Assembly: GCA_937928475.1 (NCBI GenBank)
Contig: CALFVE010000002.1
Location: forward strand, 1-19,452
DNA length: 19,452 nt
Reading direction: 5' to 3'
Source of the DNA: an uncultured bacterium
GTDB taxonomy: Bacteria > Armatimonadota > Zipacnadia > Zipacnadales > Zipacnadaceae
Part shown: piece by piece, positions 1 to 6,760 of the stretch
Layout of the letters: each line of letters begins with the position of its first letter
How positions within the stretch are numbered: position 1 is the stretch's first letter
Notes under the pieces: generated by a model
The model's database searches: none
Seen by the model: the letters and a program-made list of their open reading frames with translations, nothing else
What the model was told of the DNA's origin: nothing
Program-made: the position numbers and the translations under genes

Positions 1-387
1 GGACTCAACCCGCAGCCCGAGGCTGAGGAGGTCGCGGTCGCCGAGTTCCTGCCGAGCGCGCTCAAAGTACTGACGCAGCCGGCGGCAGGCGGCGGCGAGG
101 TCGCGTACGGCCAGGAGTTCGCTGGCGGTCAGCACCGACCCGGCGGCGGCCCGGCCCAAGGTGTCATGCTGATCGGTGACGCCGCCGAAGGGGGGCGGCC
201 CCAACGCGGGCGCCGTCAGCAACTCCCGCGCCTCGGTAGTTTCCCGCAGGCGCTCGGCGATCCAGCCGGGTTGCGTACGGGGGCGCAGGTTCAGGCAGCG
301 CTGCCGGCCCAGGCTAGTGGCAGCCTGCGCCGCCAGCAGGGCAAGTACCTTGTCGTATTCAAGTACGCGGAGAGTCCGTGCGTCCAT
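1..387 (-). CDS. mutS2: MutS2 family protein, N-terminal part (truncated by window edge)
   Basis: The first 129 codons are present and the rest lies left of base 1. The protein opens MDARTLRVLEYDKVLALLAA and later has ETTEARELL and PPFGGVTD. This is the typical start of MutS2: a helical N-terminal segment followed by the conserved 'FGG' stretch. The ATPase and Smr nuclease domains would be downstream and cannot be checked. Known family members are MutS homologues without the mismatch-recognition domain; they act on branched DNA or collided ribosomes, depending on species. The ATG at 387 fits the family start, but no clear Shine-Dalgarno sequence precedes it. The gene follows the HDAC-family gene by 64 bp on the same strand and is probably co-transcribed with it. 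Identity is quite sure; function is taken from the family. Confidence 0.85.
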   Translation of the reverse strand, partial: MDARTLRVLEYDKVLALLAAQAATSLGRQRCLNLRPRTQPGWIAERLRETTEARELLTAPALGPPPFGGVTDQHDTLGRAAAGSVLTASELLAVRDLAAACRRLRQYFERARQELGDRDLLSLGLRVES

Positions 388-451
388 AGGTGGCGGAAGG
401 CGCCGGGCGGTAACCTGTGCCGCCCTTTGCAGCCAAGCAAGAGCCTTGTCC

Positions 452-1492
452 CTAGGCCAGCCCCAACCGTTCGCGATGGAGAGCCAGTGCGTGCTCGAGG
501 TATTGCTCGACCCGTGCTGTCTGTAGGGCATGCCGGGGCGGCGCGGGTGTGTCCTGCTCTTGGAGAGGTTCTCCTAACAACGCCCGCACGGTATCCTCCA
601 GACACAGCGCCAGTGCCTGATAATCATAACCGCCTTCCAGAATCACCTGCATTCGACCCGCGCACACCTGCTCTGCCAACGCTCGGGCCCGCGTCACCAA
701 GTCATAGTAGTCGTCCGCCCGCAGGTTCAGGTCCGTGAGGGGGTCGCGCCAGTGAGCATCATAACCTGCCTCCAGGATCAGCAAGTTGGGCTGGAAGCGC
801 CGGAGCAAGGGTGCGAACAATTCTTCCCACACGCGCAGGTAGTGATCTCCACGCGCCCCGGCTGGCAGAGGCACATTGACATTCAGTCCGAAGCCCGCGT
901 CCACGCCCAGCTCGTCAACGGTGCCCGTGCCCGGAAAGATCTCGCGCTGGTGGATGGACAGATAGAGCACGTCGTCGCGGGCATAGAAGATTTCCTGCAG
1001 GCCGTTGCCGTGATGGGCATCGAAATCGTAGATTGCCACTCGCGGCGCTCCGCTCCGGCGGGCGGCTTCGGCGGCCAGCGCGGCATTGTTGAGAAAGCAG
1101 AAACCCATGGCGCGCCCGGGCAGAGCATGATGCCCCGGCGGGCGCACCAGGCAAAGCGCCTGCAATCCGGGACTCACGGCCAGCGCCTCGGCGGCGGCGA
1201 GGCAGGCGCCGGCTGCCCACCGCGCCACCTCCCAGGTTCGCTCCGTCGCGATAGTATCGGGGTCAAAGGCCTGCTGCTTTCCGGCGGTGGCTTCCAGGTC
1301 GTCGAGGTAGCCCTCCTCGTGCACCCAGGCAAGTTGCTCGCGCTCAGCCGGAGAGAAAGCCAGCGGCGCCATCTCGTACCACAGGCCGTTGTCCTCCAGG
1401 CGGCACTTGACCGCTCGCAATCGCTCCGCGTTCTCCGGATGCCAGGGAACTCCGTGCTCCAAGAAGCAATCGTCGTAGAGGAGAGCAATCAT
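452..1492 (-). CDS. Histone deacetylase superfamily amidohydrolase (class II/AcuC/acetylpolyamine-type)
   Basis: A 346-residue single-domain protein of the arginase/deacetylase fold. Visible catalytic elements are the tandem His pair in RPPGHHAL (H121, H122), zinc ligands D156-x-D158-x-H160 in YDFDAHHGNG, the third ligand D245 in EAGYDAHWRDPL, and the catalytic Tyr (Y289) in LEGGYD. All expected active-site residues are present, so it should be an active zinc-dependent deacetylase. The substrate (acetyl-lysine, acetylpolyamine or another acylamide) cannot be read from sequence. No signal peptide is seen, so it is cytoplasmic. The last 35 residues extend beyond the core. The start ATG overlaps the stop of the upstream TIM-barrel gene by 4 bp (1489-1492) behind a G-rich ribosome-binding stretch, so translation is probably coupled. 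Stop codon TAG. Confidence 0.92.
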   Translation of the reverse strand: MIALLYDDCFLEHGVPWHPENAERLRAVKCRLEDNGLWYEMAPLAFSPAEREQLAWVHEEGYLDDLEATAGKQQAFDPDTIATERTWEVARWAAGACLAAAEALAVSPGLQALCLVRPPGHHALPGRAMGFCFLNNAALAAEAARRSGAPRVAIYDFDAHHGNGLQEIFYARDDVLYLSIHQREIFPGTGTVDELGVDAGFGLNVNVPLPAGARGDHYLRVWEELFAPLLRRFQPNLLILEAGYDAHWRDPLTDLNLRADDYYDLVTRARALAEQVCAGRMQVILEGGYDYQALALCLEDTVRALLGEPLQEQDTPAPPRHALQTARVEQYLEHALALHRERLGLA

Positions 1493-2322
1493 GACAGCCC
1501 CCCGGCGGCCGCTAGCGCCTCCTGCATCGCGGCCAAGCCCCGCGTGGCGTGCTCCACCGGGTCGAGGGAGAAGTCAAAGACCTCGATAGAGGCGTATCCC
1601 TGGTAGCCCAGGTCGAGCAGGGCGCGCATGAGGGGCACAAAGTCGGTGTCGCCGAAGCCCGGAGCGCGGCCGTTGCGGTCGTTAAGATGAACGTGGCGCA
1701 GCCACGGCCCCACGGCGCGGATGGCGGCGGGCAAGTCAACTTCCATGCGCACGCCGCTGTAGCAGTCAATGATCACGCCCACGTTGGGCCGGCCAATCTC
1801 CCGGGCCATGGCGACGGCCTCGGCCGCGGTGAAAAGGAGGCTGTTGTTCGTGGCCGGCGCGAGCGGTTCGAGGCAAAGGGTGAACTCCTCGGCGCCCTCC
1901 GTTTCGGCCGCCGCCACCAGGGCCTCCCGGAGCCATTCCCAGGCTTGCTCATAGGTCACGCCCGGCAGGAGCCTGCGCTGCGCCGGCGAGCCAACCACGG
2001 CGATCCGTCCTCCGATCTCCACCCCGAACCGCACCAGGTCCTGCAGATAGGCAATGGTGCGCGCACGGACCTCAGGATCGGGGCTAGTCACATGATACCC
2101 CTCGGTCTGAGCGAGTAGCCAGTGGAGGCCGGCGACCTCCAGGCCGGTGGCCTGCGCCAGTTCGCGAATGCGCGTCCGGGTCTCGGTGCTGATGTCGTGC
2201 ACCGAGCGGGCCAGGGTGAAGGGGGCTATCTCGATGGCGGCAAAGCCGATCTCGGCGGCCAACTCAAACTGGCGCTCCAGGGGGAAGTCCTGGAAGATCT
2301 CGTTGCAGATGCAGAGTTTCAT
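1489..2322 (-). CDS. Sugar phosphate isomerase/epimerase-like TIM-barrel protein
   Basis: A 277-residue protein of the xylose-isomerase-like/AP-endonuclease-2 family. The four metal-site positions look intact: E152 in CLEPL, D186 in IIDCYSG, H210/H212 in RHVHLND, and E247 in SIEVFD. A divalent-metal-dependent sugar isomerase or epimerase is therefore likely; the substrate is unknown. The open frame extends upstream to 2469, but I chose the ATG at 2322. GGAGG lies 7 bases before it, and the family starts with this strand (MKLCICNEIF). The upstream extension looks like untranslated leader. It is the first gene of a leftward unit with the deacetylase (4-bp overlap) and mutS2, and its promoter must lie in the 344-bp divergent region shared with hisB. 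It could act in sugar-acid or inositol-type catabolism, but nothing nearby decides this. Confidence 0.85.
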   Translation of the reverse strand: MKLCICNEIFQDFPLERQFELAAEIGFAAIEIAPFTLARSVHDISTETRTRIRELAQATGLEVAGLHWLLAQTEGYHVTSPDPEVRARTIAYLQDLVRFGVEIGGRIAVVGSPAQRRLLPGVTYEQAWEWLREALVAAAETEGAEEFTLCLEPLAPATNNSLLFTAAEAVAMAREIGRPNVGVIIDCYSGVRMEVDLPAAIRAVGPWLRHVHLNDRNGRAPGFGDTDFVPLMRALLDLGYQGYASIEVFDFSLDPVEHATRGLAAMQEALAAAGGLS

Positions 2323-2395
2323 GCTGTGGCCTCCGCTTTGAAACCGGATAGTTTCGATGCCCCCGTTGCGAGGCCTCACCGGCAGCGTCTTGCGT

Positions 2396-2419
2396 AGCGC
2401 GCAAGAAAGCGCGCAAGAA
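2396..2419. repeat. Perfect 12-bp tandem direct repeat (AGCGCGCAAGAA x2)
   Basis: Two head-to-tail copies of AGCGCGCAAGAA lie at 2396-2407 and 2408-2419, inside the divergent region between the leftward TIM-barrel gene and hisB. A partial third copy (GCGCAAGAGAA) lies at 2547-2557. A short inverted element, CTTGCG at 2389-2394, faces the first copy. The layout resembles a tandem operator for a DNA-binding regulator, but this is inference; no regulator is encoded in the window. Confidence 0.5.
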
Positions 2420-2452
2420 TCGGTGTTCTCCACACCCGCTGGATTTAGTACA

Positions 2453-2463
2453 CCTCTTAGAGG
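2453..2463. promoter_or_regulatory. Short palindrome CCTCTTAGAGG in divergent intergenic region
   Basis: A perfect 5-bp inverted repeat with a single central base lies about 130 bp upstream of both flanking start codons' midpoint. On the minus strand it sits beside the AT-rich stretch TACTAAAT (roughly 2441-2448), which could be part of a leftward promoter. The spacing to any -35-like hexamer is poor. It is recorded as a possible operator only; a chance occurrence is quite possible. Confidence 0.2.
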
Positions 2464-2521
2464 CGGCAAGGGGTGTCCGCAGTAAGCCAGCGAGCCCCCG
2501 CATACCGGCTCAGGGACCTAC

Positions 2522-2542
2522 TTTCGCGCCTTGGACGCGAAA
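2522..2542. promoter_or_regulatory. 7-bp inverted repeat (TTTCGCG/CGCGAAA) upstream of hisB promoter
   Basis: The arms are TTTCGCG at 2522-2528 and CGCGAAA at 2536-2542 with a 7-base spacer (CCTTGGA). It has the size and symmetry of a dimeric regulator site. It begins about 75 bp upstream of the candidate -35 of hisB, which suits an activator or a distal operator. No matching regulator gene is present here. The perfect arms make chance less likely, but no second copy was found. Confidence 0.35.
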
Positions 2543-2595
2543 TCCTGCGCAAGAGAAAGCGAGAGGGCGGAGGCCGGTTGTGGATCGCTGGTTCC

Positions 2596-2624
2596 TTGCG
2601 GCGGCCCCGGGTTCCCCGTATAAT
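2596..2624 (+). promoter_or_regulatory. Predicted sigma70-type promoter of hisB (TTGCGG - 17 bp - TATAAT)
   Basis: A consensus -10 box TATAAT is at 2619-2624, 17 bp after TTGCGG at 2596-2601, which shares TTG with the -35 consensus. Transcription would start near 2631, leaving a leader of about 36 bases to the hisB ATG at 2667. A perfect TATAAT is rare in such GC-rich sequence, and the distance and orientation fit. The leader is too short for a histidine attenuator. Confidence 0.65.
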
Positions 2625-2666
2625 GGCCGCAGGGCGCACTGTAAGCCGCCGGGGGGAGGCCGGTCT

Positions 2667-3257
2667 ATGTCCAACCGCACCGCCAGAGTCGAGCGCAAGA
2701 CGAAGGAGACCAGCGTCACCCTCGAAGTCAATCTCGAGGGAACCGGCCGGTTCGAGATCAACACCGGCATCGGGTTCTTTGACCACATGCTCAGTCACCT
2801 GGCGAAACACGGCAAGTTTGACCTGAGCGTGGCGGCGACCGGCGACCTGCAGGTGGATCAGCACCACACGGTGGAAGACGTAGGGATCGTGTTGGGCCAG
2901 GCGCTGGCCCAAGCGGTCGGCGATAAGCGCGGCCTGGCCCGGTTCGGGGAGGCTTCCGCTCCCATGGACGAGGCCCTGGTGACGGCGGTCATTGACTTCG
3001 GCGGCCGTCCCCACCTGGAGTACGGCTTGCAGATTCCGGCCGAGAAGGTAGGCGACTTCGACACCGAACTGACCCGGGAGTTTTTCCTGGCCCTGGTGAG
3101 CAACGCGGGGATGAACCTGCACCTGACCCAGCAGGCGGGGGTGAACTCGCACCATATCATCGAGGCGGCCTTCAAGGCCTTCGCCCGCGCCCTTGACCAG
3201 GCCACCCGGATTGACCCCAGAGTCGTGGACGTGCCCTCGACGAAGGGGAGGCTATGA
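2667..3257 (+). CDS. hisB: Imidazoleglycerol-phosphate dehydratase HisB
   Basis: A 196-residue protein, the usual length for the monofunctional enzyme. It catalyses dehydration of imidazoleglycerol phosphate to imidazoleacetol phosphate, the sixth step of histidine synthesis, in the cytoplasm as a manganese-bound 24-mer. Diagnostic motifs are all present: GFFDHMLSHLAKHG near residues 35-50, DQHHTVEDVGI near 66-76, and SHHIIEAAFKAFARAL near 165-180. These supply the His/Glu metal ligands. The open frame reaches back to 2580, but the ATG at 2667 has GGAGG 8 bases upstream and gives the family-type N-terminus (MSNRTARVERKTKET). It is the first gene after the predicted promoter. Its TGA stop overlaps the ATG of a 14-codon frame (ATGA). 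Confidence 0.97.
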   Translation: MSNRTARVERKTKETSVTLEVNLEGTGRFEINTGIGFFDHMLSHLAKHGKFDLSVAATGDLQVDQHHTVEDVGIVLGQALAQAVGDKRGLARFGEASAPMDEALVTAVIDFGGRPHLEYGLQIPAEKVGDFDTELTREFFLALVSNAGMNLHLTQQAGVNSHHIIEAAFKAFARALDQATRIDPRVVDVPSTKGRL

Positions 3258-3298
3258 GCGTGCTCTACCACCACTCTACATCGAGGCCGAACGGGTGA
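3254..3298 (+). CDS. Possible 14-codon coupling mini-ORF between hisB and the next gene
   Basis: The frame encodes MSVLYHHSTSRPNG. Its ATG overlaps the hisB stop (ATGA), and its TGA overlaps the GTG start of the following TIM-barrel gene (GTGA). The double overlap would let ribosomes pass from hisB to the next gene by termination-reinitiation. It is too short to judge as a protein and has no recognisable family. It may be chance, or a remnant of an N-terminus cut off by a one-base indel; the ATG is one base out of phase with the downstream gene. Confidence 0.2.
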   Translation: MSVLYHHSTSRPNG

Positions 3299-4182
3299 AA
3301 ACTGCGCTCCACACTGTCTCCTACGCCGGAGTTTGGCCCGGGCAGGCCCGCTTGGACCTGCCCCAGGTGATCGAGCGCGCCGCCCGCTTGGGCTACCAGG
3401 GCCTGATGGTCATGGCCAAGCGCCCGCACCTGTCGGTGCTGGACGCCTCGCCGCAGGTAATCAGTCGGCTGCGGGGATTGGCGGAAGACCACGGGATCGC
3501 TCTGGCCTGCCTGGCCGGGTACACCAACTTCACCGCCGACGCCGCCCATCCCGACATCCCCCTGGCGGAGATGCAGATCGCCTACGTCACCGAACTGGCG
3601 CGCCTGGGGCAGGCCCTGGGGGCGCAGATCCTCCGCGTCTTCACTGCTTATGAGGACCCTGCCCTCAGCCTGGCGCAGGTCCGTGAGCGCTGCGTGAGCG
3701 CTCTGCGGGAATGCGCGCGGCGGGCTGGCGACTTCGGCTGCGTGATTGCAGTGCAGAATCATCACGACTTTGCCTGCCACTACCAGACCATGCACGATCT
3801 GTTGCTGGAGATCGCGGAGCCCAACTGCCGCGCGGCCTTCGACGCCTGGGCGCCCGCCTTGCAGGGCGACGACCTCGCGGCCGCGGCTCGCCTGATGGCG
3901 CCGCTCACCGTCTGGACGACCTGCGCCGACTATGTTTACCGCCCCCGCTTTCGGTATGAGCCGGCGCTGGTCAACTACCAGCCGCAGCCGGCAGTGGTGC
4001 AGGCGGTACCGATGGGGGAAGGCATGGTGGACTACCCGGCCTTCCTGGGAGCGCTGAAGGCCAGCGGCTACGACGGCTGGGTGGCGTACGAGATGTGTTC
4101 GCCTCTCCAGGGTGGCGGTAGCCTCGAGAACCTCGACCGCGGCGCCGCCCGCTTCCTGGAGTACGTCCGACCCTGGCTGTAG
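3295..4182 (+). CDS. TIM-barrel sugar phosphate isomerase/epimerase-like protein with altered metal site
   Basis: A 295-residue protein of the xylose-isomerase-like fold. Its barrel-strand motifs are LGYQGLMVM, ILRVFTAYE, VIAVQNHHD, RAAFDAWAPALQG, VWTTCADYV and WVAYEMCSPLQGGGSLENLD. Where canonical members have Glu/Asp/His/Glu ligands I see Q154, D183, no His on the VWTTCADY strand, and E266; H156 and H157 lie beside Q154. The activity is therefore uncertain. I chose the GTG at 3295 because CGAGG precedes it by 8 bases and the protein then begins directly with the first barrel strand. The longer frame from 3193 would overlap hisB. It lies between hisB and hisH in a histidine cluster but is not a known histidine enzyme. 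It could be a carried-along catabolic gene. Stop codon TAG. Confidence 0.8.
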   Translation: MKTALHTVSYAGVWPGQARLDLPQVIERAARLGYQGLMVMAKRPHLSVLDASPQVISRLRGLAEDHGIALACLAGYTNFTADAAHPDIPLAEMQIAYVTELARLGQALGAQILRVFTAYEDPALSLAQVRERCVSALRECARRAGDFGCVIAVQNHHDFACHYQTMHDLLLEIAEPNCRAAFDAWAPALQGDDLAAAARLMAPLTVWTTCADYVYRPRFRYEPALVNYQPQPAVVQAVPMGEGMVDYPAFLGALKASGYDGWVAYEMCSPLQGGGSLENLDRGAARFLEYVRPWL

Positions 4183-4248
4183 GATCGTACTCTCATTCAG
4201 CCTCTCCCCCGGTGCTGCTCCCCTTGCGCTTCGGTCGTGCTTCCGTTG

Positions 4249-4257
4249 TGCTATACT
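4249..4257 (+). promoter_or_regulatory. Candidate extended -10 promoter for hisH (TGCTATACT)
   Basis: The 95-bp gap before hisH contains TGC followed by TATACT at 4252-4257, an extended -10 element one base from consensus. The -35 region 16-17 bp upstream (TTCGGT/CTTCGG) is weak, as is common with extended -10 promoters. Transcription would start near 4264, just before the GAGGTGA ribosome-binding site. This would let hisH and later genes be expressed apart from hisB. Confidence 0.4.
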
Positions 4258-4277
4258 ACCTCCCGAGGTGAGAATTC

Positions 4278-4883
4278 TTGATCGCACTCATTGACTACGG
4301 CATGGGCAATCTGGGCAGCGTGGAGAAAGCGCTGCGGGCGGTGGGGGCGGAGGTGCGCATCACCGCCGATCCGCGCGTGCTGGAGCAGGCCAGCGGCCTG
4401 GTTCTGCCCGGGGTGGGCGCCTTTGACGATTGCCTCGCCGGCCTGGAGGCGCACGGGCTGGTGGGGCCGCTCAAGGACTTGCTGGCGGCCGGCAAGCCGT
4501 TCCTGGGCATCTGCCTAGGCTTGCAGGTGCTCTTCGAGCGCTCCGAGGAGGGCGAGAAACCTGGCCTGGGCATCTTCGCGGGCCGCGTGGAGCGCTTCCG
4601 GCACGGCTTGAAGATCCCCCAGATCGGCTGGAACCAGGTTATGTTCCGCCAGCCAGCCCCGCATCTCGCCGGCATCCCCGACGGCTCCTGGTTTTATTTC
4701 GTGCACTCTTATTACGTGGTCCCCGAGGACCCGACCATCATCGCCACCACCACCGAGTACGGCTATGAGTTTTGCAGCGCGATCTGGAAGGACAATATCT
4801 TCGCCTGCCAGTACCACCCGGAGAAGAGCCAGGACGTGGGCCTGAGGCTGCTGGGAAACTTTAGAGAATTGACGGGGCGGTAG
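4278..4883 (+). CDS. hisH: Imidazole glycerol phosphate synthase, glutamine amidotransferase subunit HisH
   Basis: A 201-residue class-I glutamine amidotransferase, the normal HisH length. The catalytic triad is visible: C79 in GICLGLQ, and H180 and E182 in QYHPEKSQ. The N-terminus IALIDYGMGNLGSV and the oxyanion region LPGVGAFDD are typical. HisH hydrolyses glutamine and channels ammonia to HisF, which makes IGP and AICAR. HisF is not encoded in this window, so the partner must lie elsewhere. The start is a TTG, chosen because GAGGTGA lies 6 bases upstream and no ATG gives the conserved N-terminus. The stop TAG overlaps by one base a GTG that opens a longer form of the next small gene. Cytoplasmic. 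Confidence 0.97.
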   Translation: MIALIDYGMGNLGSVEKALRAVGAEVRITADPRVLEQASGLVLPGVGAFDDCLAGLEAHGLVGPLKDLLAAGKPFLGICLGLQVLFERSEEGEKPGLGIFAGRVERFRHGLKIPQIGWNQVMFRQPAPHLAGIPDGSWFYFVHSYYVVPEDPTIIATTTEYGYEFCSAIWKDNIFACQYHPEKSQDVGLRLLGNFRELTGR

Positions 4884-4966
4884 TGGCGTCCCGTGGAGGG
4901 TTTCCGGCTGCGTGCTTGAGCCTGCGACGAGGACTGGCGGGCGCTGGGTTAGTTCGCTGGTACCAC

Positions 4967-5140
4967 ATGACGAATCGCCTGCCTCGGCCAGGAGAGGACG
5001 AACCCGCGCCGACGCCGGGGGAACTGGCGGTGCTGCTCTGGCGCGCGGTCCGGCCGGTCGTGCGGCGCCTGCTCTGGGCCTTAGCCGCGGGCTTTTTCAT
5101 TCTGGGCTTCGCGGCCCTCATTTTGCACTGCGGACACTGA
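4967..5140 (+). CDS. Small single-helix membrane protein (57 residues), function unknown
   Basis: Not recognised. From the ATG at 4967 the protein begins MTNRLPRPGEDEPAPTPGEL, a Pro/Glu-rich segment. An Arg-rich stretch (WRAVRPVVRRLLW, about residues 24-36) and one hydrophobic helix (about 36-54) follow, and it ends LHCGH. The basic patch before the helix predicts the N-terminus in the cytoplasm. A longer 85-residue form could start at a GTG (4883) that overlaps the hisH stop. The ribosome-binding site before 4967 is weak, so the start is unsure. It sits between hisH and an MFS transporter on the same strand. Codon use looks like that of its neighbours, and a chance open frame of this length with a clean amphipathic-then-hydrophobic layout is possible but less likely. 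Confidence 0.5.
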   Translation: MTNRLPRPGEDEPAPTPGELAVLLWRAVRPVVRRLLWALAAGFFILGFAALILHCGH

Positions 5141-5356
5141 ATCGGAGCAACCCGACGGAGCGGCCTCCTCGTTCTCTGCCAAGAGAAGCCGGACGAGTTG
5201 CCTGCTGCCGGCATTCTGGGAAAACGAAGAGCCTGCTAGCGCGGGCCATTTGCGGGTCTCTGGCGGGTCTGCGAACTCTCAGAGGTCGTCTCCCGAGGCA
5301 GAGACCGGGCATGTGCTGAGGCCCCGGGCCGTGTCTCCGCCCAGGCGGACGCCATC
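5141..5356. other. Intergenic region, no supported feature
   Basis: 216 bases lie between the small membrane-protein gene and the MFS gene. I see no convincing promoter, terminator or short gene. GGTCTC and GAGACC occur as distant 6-bp arms near 5253 and 5300, with a loop too long to weigh. Confidence 0.3.
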
Positions 5357-6718
5357 ATGGCTTCATCTTTCTCCAATTCCGACCGCGGGTTGCGGCTGGT
5401 GCTGCGCGCTCTGCGCTACCGCAACTACCGCCTGTTTTTTGCCGGCCAGGGCATCTCGCTCATCGGCACTTGGATGCAGCGGCTCGCCATGTCCTGGCTC
5501 ATCTACCGACTGACCGGCTCTCCCTTCCTGCTGGGCTTCGTCGGGTTCATGAGCACGATCCCCACTTTTCTGGTCTGGCCCTTTGCGGGGGTGCTCCTGG
5601 ATCGCTGGTCCAAGCACCGCGTAATCGTGATCACGCAGGTGTTGGCCATGCTCCAGGCTCTGGTGCTGGCTGGGCTGCTGCTGGGTGGATTGCTGACCGA
5701 GAGCAATGCGGCGTGGATCGTAATTGCACTTAGCGTCTTTCTGGGAGTCGTGGGCGCCTTTGACATGCCTGCGCGCCAGTCGTTCATCGTGGAGATGGTG
5801 GAGGACCGCAACGACCTGGGCAACGCCATTGCTCTCAACTCCTCCCTGTTCAACGGCGCCCGCCTCATCGGCCCCCCGGTCGCCGGCGTACTGGTAGCCG
5901 CCGTGGGCGAGGGCTGGTGCTTCCTGCTCAACGGGGTAAGTTACCTGGCTGTGATTGCTGCTCTGCTCCTGATGCGGGTGCCTCAACGCCTGCGAGCGAA
6001 GCCGCCCCGCCATGTACTGCACGAACTAGCCGAGGGCGTGCGCTATGCCTTCGGTTTTCCGCCCATTCGCTCCCTTCTGCTGCTGATCGCCTTCAACAGC
6101 CTGGTGGCGATGCCTTACGCGGTGCTCATGCCGGTGTTCAGCAAGGACATCTTTCACGGCGACGCACAACTGCTAGGCATGCTGATGGCTGCGGCCGGGG
6201 TGGGCGCGTTGGGTGGGGCCGCCTACCTCGCCTCTCGCCGAGGAGTGCTCGGTCTGGGGCGGCTGATTGCGGTTGCCACCTGCGTCTTTGGCCTGGGGCT
6301 GGTGGGGTTCTCGCAGACCACCAATCGCTGGGTGGCGCTGCCCTTGCTGGCCCTGGTGGGTTGGGGGATGATGGTACAGATGGCCTCGTCCAATACCGTC
6401 CTGCAGACTCTGGTGGACGACGACAAGCGCGGGCGGGTGATGAGTTTCTACGCGATGACCTTCGCCGGGATGGCCCCCTTCGGCAGCCTAGCCGCCGGCG
6501 CGCTGGGGAACGCCCTGGGTGCTCCTCGGACCGTGCTGATCAGCGGCCTGGCCGGACTTCTGGCCGCTGCGGTCTTCGCCTGGTACTTGCCGCATCTGCA
6601 GCGCTTGGCCAGGCCGGTTTACCTGGCTCGAGGCGTGCTCCCGGGAGTTGTGGGAGACATGACCGGCCAAGCCCAAGTTTCCCCTCCGCCGGCGGAGGAC
6701 CCGGACGAGGAGGCCTGA
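5357..6718 (+). CDS. MFS transporter, EntS/MFS_3-type exporter
   Basis: A 453-residue polytopic membrane protein with many hydrophobic helices spread over the whole length, consistent with a 12-helix major facilitator. Signatures of the MFS_3/EntS-like branch are visible. These are the start LRYRNYRLFFAGQGISLIGT (about 19-38), motif A-like LLDRWSKHR (80-88), FDMPARQSFIVEMV (135-148), LNSSLFNGARLIGPPVAG (160-177), and DDDKRGRVMSFYAMTF in the C-terminal half. Known members export siderophores, drugs or metabolites; the substrate here is unknown. The last 40 residues form a hydrophilic tail rich in Pro/Asp/Glu, probably cytoplasmic. The start ATG at 5357 has only a weak upstream purine stretch. 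The gene ends 42 bp before hisA, so hisA is probably transcribed with it. It has no known role in histidine synthesis. Confidence 0.92.
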   Translation: MASSFSNSDRGLRLVLRALRYRNYRLFFAGQGISLIGTWMQRLAMSWLIYRLTGSPFLLGFVGFMSTIPTFLVWPFAGVLLDRWSKHRVIVITQVLAMLQALVLAGLLLGGLLTESNAAWIVIALSVFLGVVGAFDMPARQSFIVEMVEDRNDLGNAIALNSSLFNGARLIGPPVAGVLVAAVGEGWCFLLNGVSYLAVIAALLLMRVPQRLRAKPPRHVLHELAEGVRYAFGFPPIRSLLLLIAFNSLVAMPYAVLMPVFSKDIFHGDAQLLGMLMAAAGVGALGGAAYLASRRGVLGLGRLIAVATCVFGLGLVGFSQTTNRWVALPLLALVGWGMMVQMASSNTVLQTLVDDDKRGRVMSFYAMTFAGMAPFGSLAAGALGNALGAPRTVLISGLAGLLAAAVFAWYLPHLQRLARPVYLARGVLPGVVGDMTGQAQVSPPPAEDPDEEA

Positions 6719-6760
6719 ACTCGGGAGGCTCTCCAGCTTCTCCATGCACAGGTGAGGCCC

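Noticed and set aside
752..1606. Long plus-strand frame opposite the deacetylase gene.
   Set aside because: It is antisense to a gene with complete catalytic motifs; its own translation shows no family features.
2323..2469. N-terminal extension of the leftward TIM-barrel gene.
   Set aside because: The extension contains the tandem repeats, has no conserved protein features, and a good ribosome-binding site supports the ATG at 2322.
3254..3298. Histidine attenuator leader peptide, because of the YHH in the 14-codon frame.
   Set aside because: Only two His codons, it lies after hisB rather than before it, and no attenuator-terminator pair follows.
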